From Parvicella sp964387945 (GTDB lineage: Bacteria; Bacteroidota; Bacteroidia; Flavobacteriales_D; Parvicellaceae), in the NCBI GenBank assembly GCA_964387945.1, contig CAYLYX010000006.1, positions 62,001-126,000 on the forward strand: DNA of 64,000 bases, given 5' to 3'. Made by a program: the position numbers and the translations under genes. Positions 37,441-47,019 of the stretch are shown in pieces. A model generated the notes under the pieces. The model searched no databases and was not told the DNA's origin. It saw only the letters and a list, made by a program, of their open reading frames with translations. Within the stretch, counting starts at the first letter, position 1. Each line of letters starts with the position of its first letter.

Positions 37441-38335
37441 AAAACCCGCTTTAGGAAAAGGACTTGGGGCGCTTCTAGATGCGTCTTCTACTCCAGTAGT
37501 ACCCAAGTCATCGAATCCACAGAATTCTTCTGCAGAGAAGTTTACTGAAGGAGGAACCTCCTTTTTGGAAATTGGAAAAATTGAAGCCAATCCTTTTCAG
37601 CCAAGAGCTCATTTTGATAAGGATGCCCTTGCAGAACTTACGGATTCCATAAAGTTGCATGGAGTGATCCAGCCGATCACTGTAAGGAAAATTGCCGATA
37701 ACAAGTACCAGATCATTTCAGGAGAAAGAAGGTTTAGAGCGTCAAAAGATGCTGGGATGAAAACCATTCCCGTTTTTATTCGAAATGCGGATGATCAAAC
37801 GATGCTGGAGATGGCCATCATCGAGAACGTACAACGAAAAGATCTTAATGCAATAGAGGTGGCACTGAGCTATCAGCGCTTGATTGATGAGTGCAGCATC
37901 ACACAAGAGAAGGTCGGAGAGCGAGTGAGTAAGAGTAGAGTGTCTGTAACCAATTACCTTCGGTTATTGAACCTTCCAGATGAGGTGCAGGCGGGTATTC
38001 GTGATGAACGAATTTCTATGGGTCATGCAAGAGCGCTATTAAGCATAGCCGATGAGAGCATGATGGTAAAGGTTTATCGTGCAACTGTAGATCAACAACT
38101 GAGTGTAAGAAAGGTGGAAGAAATCGCCAGAACACTTAAGGAAGATCAAAAAGGAAACCAACGAAAGTCAGAAAGCAAACTGCCAGATAATGTTCAAGAG
38201 TTTCAGGAAAACTTGTCGTTTCATCTGAAGGCAAAAGTAAAAGTAAGTCAGGATAAGACAGGTAAAGGAAAGATCACTATCAATTTTGATGACGAGGATC
38301 ACTTAACTAAAATATTGAACCTGTTGGATAATTAA
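37430..38335 (+). CDS. parB: chromosome partitioning protein ParB (Spo0J)
   Basis: The ~301-residue protein begins KKPALGKGLGALL (the ParA-contacting segment). It has the ParB/Srx CTP-binding motif (SGERRFRAS), ENVQRKDLNAIE, a helix-turn-helix (QEKVGERVSKSRVSVTNYLR) and a C-terminal dimer domain. I chose ATG 37430; an in-frame GTG lies one codon earlier. It binds parS sites and loads SMC. No perfect parS (TGTTNCACGTGNAACA) was noticed in the window. Confidence 0.95.
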   Translation: MSAKKPALGKGLGALLDASSTPVVPKSSNPQNSSAEKFTEGGTSFLEIGKIEANPFQPRAHFDKDALAELTDSIKLHGVIQPITVRKIADNKYQIISGERRFRASKDAGMKTIPVFIRNADDQTMLEMAIIENVQRKDLNAIEVALSYQRLIDECSITQEKVGERVSKSRVSVTNYLRLLNLPDEVQAGIRDERISMGHARALLSIADESMMVKVYRATVDQQLSVRKVEEIARTLKEDQKGNQRKSESKLPDNVQEFQENLSFHLKAKVKVSQDKTGKGKITINFDDEDHLTKILNLLDN

Positions 38336-38339
38336 ATCC

Positions 38340-38930
38340 ATGTCGGTTCGTTTCATGTTTATGCGTTTTGTAGCTATTGTCGTATTCTGCGGATTCTTGC
38401 AGATGGGTTTTGCTCAGGATTCAAAAAAGGATTCGCTGGAGCAACTCAAGTTAGACTCCGTGCATAAGCCTAAAGTGGCGCTTATCGCTTCCGCCATTTT
38501 TCCAAGTGGTGGACAGATTTACAACCAGATTTATAAGGTAAAGGGACAACGAAATTCACTTTGGTGGAAGTTGCCTATCATTTATGGAGGTGTAGGAGCT
38601 TCTACCTATTTCATAATCTCTAATCACCAGTTTTATAGGTCATTCAAGAATGAGCGAATCGCAAGGTTAGATGATGCTTACGTTTCTACGGAGTATGCCT
38701 ATCTATCTGATAATCAATTGAAGGTTTATCAAGACCAATACGAACGTTGGCGAAACCTATCCGTTATTGGAGGTTTAGCAGTCTATTTATTGCAAGTTAT
38801 TGATGCGAACGTAGAAGGACATTTGATGCATTTTGATACTTCAGATGACCTTACTTTTAGGTTTCAACCCAATGTTCTGCAAACTGGAGGTGTATCTGCC
38901 CTAGGATTGTCATTTAGAATTTCCTTCTAA
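38340..38930 (+). CDS. DUF5683 domain protein
   Basis: The 196-residue protein has a signal-like N-terminus and two hydrophobic segments. The marker sequences are FPSGGQIYNQIYKVKGQ and NLSVIGGLAVYLLQVIDANVEGHL, which identify the DUF5683 family found just after parB in many flavobacteria. In those genomes dapB and lepB usually follow; here an oxidoreductase does. Function unknown. It begins 4 bp after parB. Confidence 0.8.
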   Translation: MSVRFMFMRFVAIVVFCGFLQMGFAQDSKKDSLEQLKLDSVHKPKVALIASAIFPSGGQIYNQIYKVKGQRNSLWWKLPIIYGGVGASTYFIISNHQFYRSFKNERIARLDDAYVSTEYAYLSDNQLKVYQDQYERWRNLSVIGGLAVYLLQVIDANVEGHLMHFDTSDDLTFRFQPNVLQTGGVSALGLSFRISF

Positions 38931-38987
38931 TCGCCTTCACAATCTTCAAAAATTGCTAACTTGGTATCGAATTAGAAGCATTCGATC

Positions 38988-40481
38988 ATGGAGAAATACG
39001 ATTTATGTGTGATAGGGGCTGGTCCTGCTGGATATGCAGCAGCTATGAGGGCGGTTGACTTTGGAAAAACGGTTATTCTTGTTGAGAAGGATAAAGTGGG
39101 AGGAGCAGGTTTGTATAATGGAGCTTTGTCTTCTAAAACAATGTGGGAAGTGTCTCAACGTGTTTATGACGTAAACGAGTCTATCGTTTCTGTTGGAAGG
39201 AGGAAGTTTGAATTGAGTTGGGAGGAAGTTCAAAAGACAGTTAGTGAGGCGCTTTTTGATCGAAAGTTTCAATATTCTTGTCATATCAAACTTCTGGAAG
39301 CGGAGGCGATGAACAAGATTCTCAAGTACGAAAGAGGATTGGGTAGGTTTAAGAGTAAGAATGTGATCGAAATTCAAAAAGAAAACGGATCCATTAAAGA
39401 GATTTACGCAGAGAATACCATCATTGCAACCGGTAGCAAACCACGTAAATTGCCTAACTGTGACGTAGATGAAAAAGTGATCATGACGTCAGATGGAATT
39501 CATCACATAGATGATTACCCAAGAAGTTTAGTGATTGTGGGTGCTGGAGTTATTGGCTGTGAGTATGCTACAATCTTCTCTAATTTTGGTCGAACAAAAG
39601 TTCACCTCATTGATCGGGCAGATAAAGTATTGCCTTTCGAAGACGATGATATTTCGGATGTGGTAGAGACGAACCTTAAGAAAAAAGGGGTGGTGATACA
39701 TCATAATGCCCAGCTTGAGCGATTGGAGAAGAAAGATGGAGAAGTAGAGTATGAATTGTCATATTCGGATGGAAGGAGAGAAGTGATTCGTGTTGAAAAG
39801 GCGTTACTATCCATTGGAAGAGTGCTTAACGTGGACGGACTTCAAATGGAGAATGCGGGTGTTGAGATGAGTAAAAGAGGACGTCATATTGGTGATGTAG
39901 ATACGCAAACCAACGTTCCCAATATTTTCGCAGTAGGTGACGCGAGTGGTAGAATTGCCTTGGTTAATGTAGGTGAAAGCGAAGGTCGACATGCGGTAGA
40001 AAGGATTTTCGGAGGTCTTACCTCTCCACTTTCTTATGATAACGTAAGTACGATTATGTTTCTTCAGCCAGAGGTAGCTTCTGTAGGTTTAAACGAGAAG
40101 CAGTGCATGGAGCAAGGGCTGGAAGTAAAGGTGGTAAAAATAGATTACTCGTGTATAGCAAGAGCCATTGCTATGCGAAAAACACAAGGATTCTTTAAGA
40201 TCATTGTCACCAACGATGATGAGATGAAAATTTTAGGAATGCGAGCCATCGGAGAGCATGCCTCAAGTGCTATTCAGGCGGTGGCCTTGCTGATCAAAAT
40301 GAATAAAGGGATTGAGGAGTTGGCCGATATGGTACACCCGCATCCATCTATTATTGAAGGTATTCAGGAATGTTTGAGAATGTTGTTGAATAAATCGGTG
40401 TTTAAGTCTTCTGTTTTTAAAGACAAACTCAAGTGTTACAGTTGTGTAAAAGGAGTTTGTACGCCATTGCAAAGGCTCTAA
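38988..40481 (+). CDS. lipoamide dehydrogenase-like FAD oxidoreductase lacking the redox disulfide
   Basis: The 497-residue flavoprotein has the FAD Rossmann motif (CVIGAGPAGYAAA), the NAD(P) motif (VIVGAGVIGCEYA), FAVGDASG and the C-terminal dimer domain with HPHPSIIEGIQE. In the class I disulfide reductases the second motif is GGTCLNVGCIPSK; here residues 38-50 read GGAGLYNGALSSK, with Gly41 and Ala46 in place of both cysteines. It therefore cannot reduce lipoamide or glutathione in the usual way. It may be a transhydrogenase-like or quinone-linked enzyme. A cysteine-rich tail (CYSCVKGVC, residues 483-491) is an added feature. The DinB gene starts 1 bp after it. Confidence 0.85.
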   Translation: MEKYDLCVIGAGPAGYAAAMRAVDFGKTVILVEKDKVGGAGLYNGALSSKTMWEVSQRVYDVNESIVSVGRRKFELSWEEVQKTVSEALFDRKFQYSCHIKLLEAEAMNKILKYERGLGRFKSKNVIEIQKENGSIKEIYAENTIIATGSKPRKLPNCDVDEKVIMTSDGIHHIDDYPRSLVIVGAGVIGCEYATIFSNFGRTKVHLIDRADKVLPFEDDDISDVVETNLKKKGVVIHHNAQLERLEKKDGEVEYELSYSDGRREVIRVEKALLSIGRVLNVDGLQMENAGVEMSKRGRHIGDVDTQTNVPNIFAVGDASGRIALVNVGESEGRHAVERIFGGLTSPLSYDNVSTIMFLQPEVASVGLNEKQCMEQGLEVKVVKIDYSCIARAIAMRKTQGFFKIIVTNDDEMKILGMRAIGEHASSAIQAVALLIKMNKGIEELADMVHPHPSIIEGIQECLRMLLNKSVFKSSVFKDKLKCYSCVKGVCTPLQRL

Positions 40482-40482
40482 T

Positions 40483-40950
40483 ATGACCAAAGATCTCCAA
40501 TACAGTTTAGAGGTGCTAGGGGTGACTAGAAACAATGTCATTGCTTTGCTTGATTCACTTTCGTATGAACAACTAATTACCATTCCACAAGGGTTCAATA
40601 ATTCAATTCTTTGGAATGCAGTACATAACTTAACTGTTCAACAGTTACTTTGTTATGCTTTGTCTGATCTGCCATTGCGTGTGGATAGCACTTTTGTAGA
40701 TGGATTTAAGAAAGGCGCAAAAGGAAATGAATGCATTCAAAAGAGCGAACTAGCTACTTTCAAAGAAGTTTATCTGACTACAATTGAAACGCTTCGGGAA
40801 GACTATGAATCAGGTGTTTTTCAAACGTTTAAGGAATACACGACCAGCTATAACATTACCCTAAAATCAATAGAAGATGTGATCAATTTCAACAATACGC
40901 ACGAAGGATTGCACTTGGGATATATGATGGCGTTAAAGAAGTTGGTATAA
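40483..40950 (+). CDS. DinB-like four-helix protein
   Basis: The 155-residue protein is all-helical with the metal-binding His spacing of the DinB/YfiT group: NAVHNLTVQQ early and THEGLHLGYMM near the end. Members bind a divalent metal and many are thiol transferases, but most have no known role. It follows the FAD oxidoreductase by 1 bp, so a shared redox context is possible. Confidence 0.8.
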   Translation: MTKDLQYSLEVLGVTRNNVIALLDSLSYEQLITIPQGFNNSILWNAVHNLTVQQLLCYALSDLPLRVDSTFVDGFKKGAKGNECIQKSELATFKEVYLTTIETLREDYESGVFQTFKEYTTSYNITLKSIEDVINFNNTHEGLHLGYMMALKKLV

Positions 40951-40958
40951 CCAGCAGT

Positions 40959-43208
40959 TTATCTTACCAATTGAAAAGCACCTGAAAATTCTTCCGTCTC
41001 ACCATTATTGAAGGTAGCTTCCAAAATGTAATAGTAGGTTCCAGAAGGAGCAGGTTGTCCGCTCTCATTCCGTCCGTCCCATTGAAAAACATATTGATCA
41101 GTGTTTTCAAACAACTTCTGTCCCCAACGGTTATAGATACTGCCTGTGAACTCACTAACTGAGTAATGCACTACTTTAAAGAGATCGTTGGCTCCATCAT
41201 TATTTGGTGTGCAAATGTTAGGAATAGTGAGCGGTGCAGGGTCGTATACCAATACCGTTGCAGATGTTGTGTTTGAACAAAATGCGTTTGATGCGACAAG
41301 TGTAACTGTGTATTCTCCATTTGTCGTGTACTCGATGGACGGGTTAACATCTGCGGATGAAGTTCCATTTCCAAATGTCCAGGCATATCCAGTAGCATTA
41401 GTTGAGCCATTGGTTGCTTGAATCGTTATTGGTTCTTCTCCCGTGCTGTCACTCAGCGTAAAAGCCGCAACTACCGTTTCATCAGTTATGGAAAATGCAA
41501 TACTGTCTTGTCCGCATTGGTTGATGATCAGAACAAAACCAATGTCACCAGCTCCAAAGGTTTCTGAGGCATTGGTCGAAGAAGTCGACCAGTTGTAAGT
41601 GGTTCCACCTGATGCTGTTAGTGTGGTAGTAGCCGATGGGTCACAGACAAAATCATTTCCGCTCAAATCTCCCACAGGTGGAGCTCCTAAATCTCCAACA
41701 TTAAAGAATGCCGTATCTGCACCACAAGCGTTACTTACTTCGAGGTAGTAATTGCCCGCGGCACTAATGTCTAGCGTTGTTCCCGTGGACATGTCAGACC
41801 ATTCATAGTTGCCAGTTCCTGTTCCAGTAACGGTTACCGTTTCACCCTGACAGATGTTCTGCACGCCAGTTACACCTGCCGTAGGAGCACCCCCCAAATC
41901 ATTGATGGTAAAGAATGCTGTATCTGCGCCACAAACGTTGTCTACCGCTAGGTAGTAGTTGCCAGCCGCATTAATGTCTAAGGTTGCTCCAGTAGACATG
42001 TCGGACCATTCAAAATTTCCTGATCCGCTTCCAGTAATGGTAACGGTGCTACCCGAACAAATATCGGCTACACCACTCACTCCAGCTGTAGGTGCAGCAC
42101 CCAAATCGTTAATCGTGAAAAACGTAGTGTCATTTCCACATCCGCTCAACGCAGCAAACCAATAATCTCCAGAGGCCGTGATATCCAAGGTGCTGTTTGT
42201 CGATCCGTCTGACCATTCAAAAGATCCGCCTGTTCCAGAGCCTGTTACTGTAACCGTTTCTCCCTGACATAAATCAGCAACTCCACTCACACTTGATGAA
42301 GCTGGAGCTCCAGAGTTGGTGACAGTAATTGTTGCGGTGTCTTCGCAAGTACCTGCAGTTAATACGATGTAATCATAATCTCCAGTAGTAATGCTTGAGA
42401 GACTGATTGTTCCTTGATCTCCGTTGGCTGTGGCAGCAGGTCCATCCCAAATTCCACCTGAACTAGGAGTGCCTAATAAGTCATCAAATAAATCATGCGT
42501 TCCTGCTCCTGTGCAGAGATCTACTGTGTTGTCTTCACCAGCATCATTTAAGAGACCTTCAGCAATGGCTTCTGCTCTGGTGTATCCGGTAATGCTAATG
42601 TTATCGACAATCATGTTTTCAGCGGTTGCCCACATGGCCATTGAGATGGTGATGGTGAGGTTAGACAAATCTGTTTCCGAGCACAAGTAAAGAGGAGTAG
42701 ATTGGATGAAATCCGCATCCAAAACACTACAGTCGTTTCCAAGAACTACATTTCCGAAATTTGTTGCTCCTGTACTAATGTTCCAAGATAAAAAGTCCCA
42801 ACAGTTGTTACAACTTCCAATAAGAACATCTGCAGGATCACCGCTACATCCGCTACACTCTGTATGGCATTCAAGGTTTCCAGATCCTGCATATCCTGAG
42901 CTTTCGTAGTCAAATTCGAGTACAATGATTTCCATTCCTGTAGCATCAATTCCTGTAGCAGAGAAAACGGCAGGCCCGTTGGTATCATTACCTCTCAGTC
43001 CTTGAGCTACTGTTCCCCAAGTATTTACTTCAAAAATATCACCCGCTCCACACGTGGGACAAGTGGCCGTCCAGCCAATTCCTTGAGTACTCGTACCCGT
43101 CATATCAGTAATCGTCTCATCGTCAAAGTCTTCTGAGAATAAGACCGTTTGTCCCGAGGCAAGGTTTGCTAGCAGTGCTAAGAAAGGCAGTAATAGAATC
43201 TTTTTCAT
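40959..43208 (-). CDS. repeat-containing surface protein with T9SS type B sorting domain
   Basis: The 749-residue protein has a signal peptide (near ASGQT), a carbohydrate-binding-like N-terminal domain with many Cys (CHTECSGCSGDP, GSCNNCWDFLSW), then three close repeats of about 68 residues (SGVADLCQGETVTVTGSG type) and a fourth divergent one. A PKD domain (YAWTFGNGTSSADVNP) and a type B C-terminal domain (IPNICTPNNDGANDLFKV, YNRWGQKLF, WDGRNESGQ) close it. It is expected to be exported by T9SS. The gene is convergent with the DinB gene (8 bp). Confidence 0.87.
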   Translation of the reverse strand: MKKILLLPFLALLANLASGQTVLFSEDFDDETITDMTGTSTQGIGWTATCPTCGAGDIFEVNTWGTVAQGLRGNDTNGPAVFSATGIDATGMEIIVLEFDYESSGYAGSGNLECHTECSGCSGDPADVLIGSCNNCWDFLSWNISTGATNFGNVVLGNDCSVLDADFIQSTPLYLCSETDLSNLTITISMAMWATAENMIVDNISITGYTRAEAIAEGLLNDAGEDNTVDLCTGAGTHDLFDDLLGTPSSGGIWDGPAATANGDQGTISLSSITTGDYDYIVLTAGTCEDTATITVTNSGAPASSSVSGVADLCQGETVTVTGSGTGGSFEWSDGSTNSTLDITASGDYWFAALSGCGNDTTFFTINDLGAAPTAGVSGVADICSGSTVTITGSGSGNFEWSDMSTGATLDINAAGNYYLAVDNVCGADTAFFTINDLGGAPTAGVTGVQNICQGETVTVTGTGTGNYEWSDMSTGTTLDISAAGNYYLEVSNACGADTAFFNVGDLGAPPVGDLSGNDFVCDPSATTTLTASGGTTYNWSTSSTNASETFGAGDIGFVLIINQCGQDSIAFSITDETVVAAFTLSDSTGEEPITIQATNGSTNATGYAWTFGNGTSSADVNPSIEYTTNGEYTVTLVASNAFCSNTTSATVLVYDPAPLTIPNICTPNNDGANDLFKVVHYSVSEFTGSIYNRWGQKLFENTDQYVFQWDGRNESGQPAPSGTYYYILEATFNNGETEEFSGAFQLVR
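41690..42300 (-). repeat. three tandem ~200-bp coding repeats
   Basis: The translated units each have xxAGVxGVxxICxGxTVTxTGSGxGxFEWSDxSTxxTLDIxAAGNYYLxVxNxCGADTAFF. Units two and three are almost identical at the protein level. They lie wholly inside the type B cargo gene. Confidence 0.85.
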
Positions 43209-43340
43209 ATTCGTTTGATATCATTTTAGAGACGAAATTGAACTCTAATTGGTTGCGAAGTAAAACTTTTGAGTTGAATAGTGTTTTAGCTATGTGTTAA
43301 TCTTTTGTTGTTTTAGATGAAAGAGGTTTTTTGTCGTACG

Positions 43341-43370
43341 AAAAAGGGCTGATCAATTATGATCAGCCCT
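43341..43370 (-). terminator. terminator of the DUF4382 lipoprotein gene
   Basis: A 10-11 bp stem AGGGCTGATC / GATCAGCCCT (loop AATTAT), followed on the minus strand by a run of T. It lies 28 bp past the stop codon of the lipoprotein. Confidence 0.85.
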
Positions 43371-43398
43371 AAGTATATAGTGTGAGGGAGTATTTTTA

Positions 43399-44247
43399 TT
43401 ATTGAAGGTCAATTTCTCCCATGGATGTGATCTCACCGTCTACTACAACCACACCAGAATAAGTATAGCTTGAGTTAAGGCTTGGGCTCTCATCTTGATC
43501 TGGCATAATTGTTAGGTTGTAATTACCATCGGCCATACCTCTGATCATGAATTCACCATCTTCATTCGTGTAAGCAGTATATGATGTTGACATGTTTCCG
43601 TCTAAATCAAACTCAAGTGCTGCTCTAGTGTCGTTTTCAACACTTCCTTGAACTCCGGTTGATTCATCTTCAATAATCGTAAGATGCGGGTCTAGAATGT
43701 ATGAATTCCCAGTCTCGACAACAGATTCCATTACATTAAAGTCTACCAAAATGTTAGCGCTTGAACTTGAGCTAACCTGCTCGTTGATTTGAATAATCAC
43801 CGTTTCATTTACGGTAGAACTTAATCCCACGTTCACACCAATGGCTATTGTACTTGATGAAGTTCCTGCCGAAGCGAAACTATTTAGGGTAAGCTCATTG
43901 TTTTGACTGAACTCAATTTTTAATTGAGTGTAAAGACCAGCTTCTATTTCACTTTTATAAGCAAGTTGTGTCTCTTCACCGTTGGTAAGTTCTAAAACAC
44001 TTACGGTTTGAGTATTTCCATTTAACTCTACCCACTCTCCGAGGTCGCTGTTGTATGCAGATACGCTTGTTACCTCAACATCCAGTGCTTCATAGTTTCC
44101 TGGGTTATCCGTCATTCTAACCTTCATCGATTGGCTAGGCTGGTTGGGAGAGTCACTATTCTGTAAATTGTCGTCTTCTTTGTTACAGCTACTTAGAACT
44201 AATGTAGCTCCGATAGCTAAGGCTGTAAATCTTCTTAAAGTTCTCAT
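43399..44247 (-). CDS. DUF4382 domain lipoprotein
   Basis: The 282-residue protein has a lipobox (LVLSSC, Cys21), then the DUF4382 domain (about 40-200, starting MKVRMTDNPGNYEALDVEV). A C-terminal carboxypeptidase-regulatory-like beta domain (about 200-280, GEFMIRGMADGNYNLTI) follows. DUF4382 proteins are envelope lipoproteins of unknown role, common in marine Bacteroidota. A single gene with its own terminator. Confidence 0.85.
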   Translation of the reverse strand: MRTLRRFTALAIGATLVLSSCNKEDDNLQNSDSPNQPSQSMKVRMTDNPGNYEALDVEVTSVSAYNSDLGEWVELNGNTQTVSVLELTNGEETQLAYKSEIEAGLYTQLKIEFSQNNELTLNSFASAGTSSSTIAIGVNVGLSSTVNETVIIQINEQVSSSSSANILVDFNVMESVVETGNSYILDPHLTIIEDESTGVQGSVENDTRAALEFDLDGNMSTSYTAYTNEDGEFMIRGMADGNYNLTIMPDQDESPSLNSSYTYSGVVVVDGEITSMGEIDLQ

Positions 44248-44405
44248 AATAATTGATTTTAATTAGTAATTATTTTGAGACTTACTAGACCAGATTTATG
44301 CCATGAAAGTTAAATTGTTGATTGTGAGAATTTTAGAAAAAATGAGATAAAAATTCCCTTTCAAAACGAGATGGCTATTTTCAAAATGAAAAAATATAGC
44401 ACAAA

Positions 44406-44436
44406 AAAATCCCCTCGTCCATGACGAGGGGATTTT
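44406..44436 (-). terminator. terminator of the HU gene
   Basis: Perfect 14-bp stem AAAATCCCCTCGTC / GACGAGGGGATTTT with loop CAT, followed by a T-run on the minus strand. It lies 21 bp after the HU stop. Confidence 0.9.
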
Positions 44437-44456
44437 GAAACTTTTACGAATCGTAA

Positions 44457-44729
44457 TTAGTTTACTTTGTCAGCTAATTCTGAACCAGCTTTAAACTTCA
44501 CTACGTTTTTAGCAGCGATTTTGATCGTTTTTCCAGTTTGAGGGTTTCTTCCTTCTCTTGCAGCTCTTTTAGAAACTGAGAAAGATCCGAATCCTACTAG
44601 AGAAACTCTGTCTCCTTTCTTAAGAGCTCCTTGTACAGCTCCCATGAATCCTTTTAAAGCTCTTTCTGAATCCGCTTTAGTCAATCCTGACTCAGAAGCG
44701 ATAGCATCTACTAATTCTGATTTGTTCAT
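44457..44729 (-). CDS. hup: HU family DNA-binding protein
   Basis: The 90-residue protein is full-length HU: MNKSELVDAIASESGLTKAD dimer helices, VSLVGFGSFSV, and the DNA-binding arm GRNPQTGKTIKI with its conserved proline. It bends and compacts DNA as a dimer. It has a clear own promoter (44771-44800) and terminator, which fits high expression of a single gene. Confidence 0.97.
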   Translation of the reverse strand: MNKSELVDAIASESGLTKADSERALKGFMGAVQGALKKGDRVSLVGFGSFSVSKRAAREGRNPQTGKTIKIAAKNVVKFKAGSELADKVN

Positions 44730-44770
44730 TTTTTTTGTTTTTAAAATTAATAATTAACTCTTGTCGAAAG

Positions 44771-44800
44771 CAAATATATGCGCATTCCCTTACTATCAAA
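44771..44800 (-). promoter_or_regulatory. HU promoter (TTTG-N18-TATATTTG)
   Basis: On the minus strand a -33 TTTG (44800-44797) is 18 bp from a -7 TATATTTG (44778-44771), the full Bacteroidota consensus. The start codon is about 41 bp further on, leaving an AT-rich leader of about 35 nt. Confidence 0.75.
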
Positions 44801-44898
44801 GCGATACAGCCAAAAAAACAGGGTTTTTGTTAATAAATAGGGTGCTTTGTTAATAAGGGCGCGAAAAACCCTGTGTTTTCGGTAGTTTTCAGGGGTTT

Positions 44899-46059
44899 TT
44901 ACCGATATATATAGTAGTAATCTGATACGGCACATCCATTCATCTCAGATAAGGTGTAATTGATGAAGCGCTTGGTTTCACACGTATCGGTGGATGTTTC
45001 GAGCTCATAATATACACCATCGCAGTATCTTTTGAGTGATACGTACTTATTGTTCCAATCGGGCTCTGCCGTTCGGTTCGGTCTTATTCTTCGCTTATCC
45101 AAGCCGAAGTAATGAACAATATCTAGCGTAAGGTTAAAACCAATGTTCTCTGCGTGAAGTCCATTTTCTCCTGCGCTGCCAAAGCATTCTCCCAAAGACT
45201 GCGGATATTTATGTCCTAGATTTTTGATGGAAACGACCTTGAGCAATTCATGTCCCATACTATCTATATATATAGTAGCATTTATTTGTTCCATTTCGAG
45301 GTATCGATCATTTTGAACAGAATCGGTAATGTCGTTATCCAAGATACCTCGCCATTGTTTAGTCGCTTCGTGCAGGTTTTTGGGAGAAACAACAATATCA
45401 TCCATCCCGTGGACTAGCATGACTTTTGGGAGGCGCCTTATGCTACTACAGTGTTTACATTCAGCGCTATACTCTTCTTGAGATTTGGAAATCTTACCAT
45501 TCAATACTTTAATAGCGTCAATGGGATTGTCTGCCTGCCCTACAGGCCCTCCCGCGATAATGGCTCCAGAGTTGAAGACTTTGGGATAGTGTTGCAGCAG
45601 AGCGTTTGCCATTGACGCCCCTGCCGATAAGCCTACTACGTGTACTGAATAAATATCGATCGGGTAGTTGCCTTCTGCATAATCAATCATGGAAACAATA
45701 GACCTAGATTCTCCTTCTTCTTGATGGGAAATGTCTTTTTCGTAAAACCAATTGAAACACTTGCTGGGGTTATTAATGATCTTTTGCTCTGGCATTAATA
45801 AATAGAACCCTAGACTATCTGCATATTTTTGAAAGCCGCTAATGGCGAGCAGCTGCTCAGGAGATTGACTACAACCATGTAAAAGAACAACCAACGGTTT
45901 TTGCTTGGAGTTATGCTGCAGTTTGTTGGGAACATAAATCGAACCTTTCAAATTACCCGGATTGTGCGAAAGGTTTTTCACCGGAACGATTTCTCCGTTC
46001 TGGGAATAAAGTGTTAAAGTCGTGAACGCAATAAGTAGTTTAGCTAAAACGTATTTCAT
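44899..46059 (-). CDS. PHB depolymerase-family exported esterase
   Basis: The 386-residue protein has a signal peptide, the oxyanion segment LLHGCSQSPEQL, nucleophile elbow GLSAGASMAN and a conserved NPSKCFNWFYEKD stretch. These match the poly(3-hydroxybutyrate) depolymerase / feruloyl esterase-like group (esterase family with GLSAG). A ~70-residue C-terminal extension with cysteines follows the catalytic part. Substrate unknown. It starts inside the last codons of fmt, overlapping it by 20 bp. Confidence 0.85.
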   Translation of the reverse strand: MKYVLAKLLIAFTTLTLYSQNGEIVPVKNLSHNPGNLKGSIYVPNKLQHNSKQKPLVVLLHGCSQSPEQLLAISGFQKYADSLGFYLLMPEQKIINNPSKCFNWFYEKDISHQEEGESRSIVSMIDYAEGNYPIDIYSVHVVGLSAGASMANALLQHYPKVFNSGAIIAGGPVGQADNPIDAIKVLNGKISKSQEEYSAECKHCSSIRRLPKVMLVHGMDDIVVSPKNLHEATKQWRGILDNDITDSVQNDRYLEMEQINATIYIDSMGHELLKVVSIKNLGHKYPQSLGECFGSAGENGLHAENIGFNLTLDIVHYFGLDKRRIRPNRTAEPDWNNKYVSLKRYCDGVYYELETSTDTCETKRFINYTLSEMNGCAVSDYYYIYR

Positions 46060-46981
46060 GGTTGCTATATCCGTTTAGAAAATCAGTCGTTTTCATTTTT
46101 TTCTTACCTGCAAGTTGGAGTTCAAGAATTTCAATGTCGTGTGAACCTGTACCTACCTTAAGATAGGTTTTGTAGTCTGTTGCTACTTCACCAGGTTTTA
46201 GTCCACCCGTTTGCAGTAATTTCGTTCTGAACAGCTTGACGGTTTTTGACTCTTGCCGTATCGTTACATCCGAGAACGCTGCGGGGTAGGGAGACAAGCC
46301 TCTGATGAGGTTGTGAATCGCTTCTCCACTTTTTGTCCAGTCAATTTTACAGGTTTCCTTAAAAATCTTAAAGGCTTTTTTCAGCTCACCCGAAGTCATT
46401 TCTTGTTGCGGTCTGGCTTGGATGCTGTCGTTTTCAATCTGGTTGATCGTGTTGAGCAGGAGTTTACTTCCCTCAATCATGAGTTGGTCATGAAGTTCTC
46501 CTGCGGTAGTGTCCTCGTCAATTGATACTTTGATTTGGTCAATGACATTACCAGTATCAATTTGTTTTTCGATGAAGAAAGTGGTAGCACCCGTTTCTTT
46601 TTCGCCATTGATGATCGCCCAGTTAATTGGAGCGGCCCCTCGATACTGAGGGAGGAGAGAAGCATGCAAGTTGATGGTTCCTTTTGGAGGCATTTGCCAA
46701 ACCACATCGGGAAGCATACGAAAAGCCACTACAACAAAGAGGTCAGCATTCAGTTCATTCAGTTGGGCAATGAACCCATCATCTTTTAGATTGGGAGGCT
46801 GTAGTAAGTTCAACTGATGCTGGAGTGCATACTCCTTCACAGCGCTAAACCTCACTTTTTGACCTCTACCCGCAGGTTTGTCAGTAGCCGTGATCACTCC
46901 TACAACTTCGTGATGACTCTCGTTGATCTTATCCAAACTTGCCACTGCAAACTCGGGTGTGCCCATAAAAACGATTCTCAT
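46040..46981 (-). CDS. fmt: methionyl-tRNA formyltransferase
   Basis: The ~313-residue enzyme adds the formyl group from 10-formyl-THF to initiator Met-tRNA. The N-terminus is MRIVFMGTPEFAV, and the catalytic SLLP segment (HASLLPQYRGAAPINWAI) and C-terminal tRNA-binding domain (LRTGGLKPGEV-like) are present. An upstream GTG at 47026 would add 15 residues with no family counterpart, so ATG 46981 is chosen. It overlaps the esterase downstream. Confidence 0.96.
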   Translation of the reverse strand: MRIVFMGTPEFAVASLDKINESHHEVVGVITATDKPAGRGQKVRFSAVKEYALQHQLNLLQPPNLKDDGFIAQLNELNADLFVVVAFRMLPDVVWQMPPKGTINLHASLLPQYRGAAPINWAIINGEKETGATTFFIEKQIDTGNVIDQIKVSIDEDTTAGELHDQLMIEGSKLLLNTINQIENDSIQARPQQEMTSGELKKAFKIFKETCKIDWTKSGEAIHNLIRGLSPYPAAFSDVTIRQESKTVKLFRTKLLQTGGLKPGEVATDYKTYLKVGTGSHDIEILELQLAGKKKMKTTDFLNGYSNHEIRFS

Positions 46982-47019
46982 TTCTTTTGAATAGTTTGTT
47001 TGATACAAGGTTAAACAAA

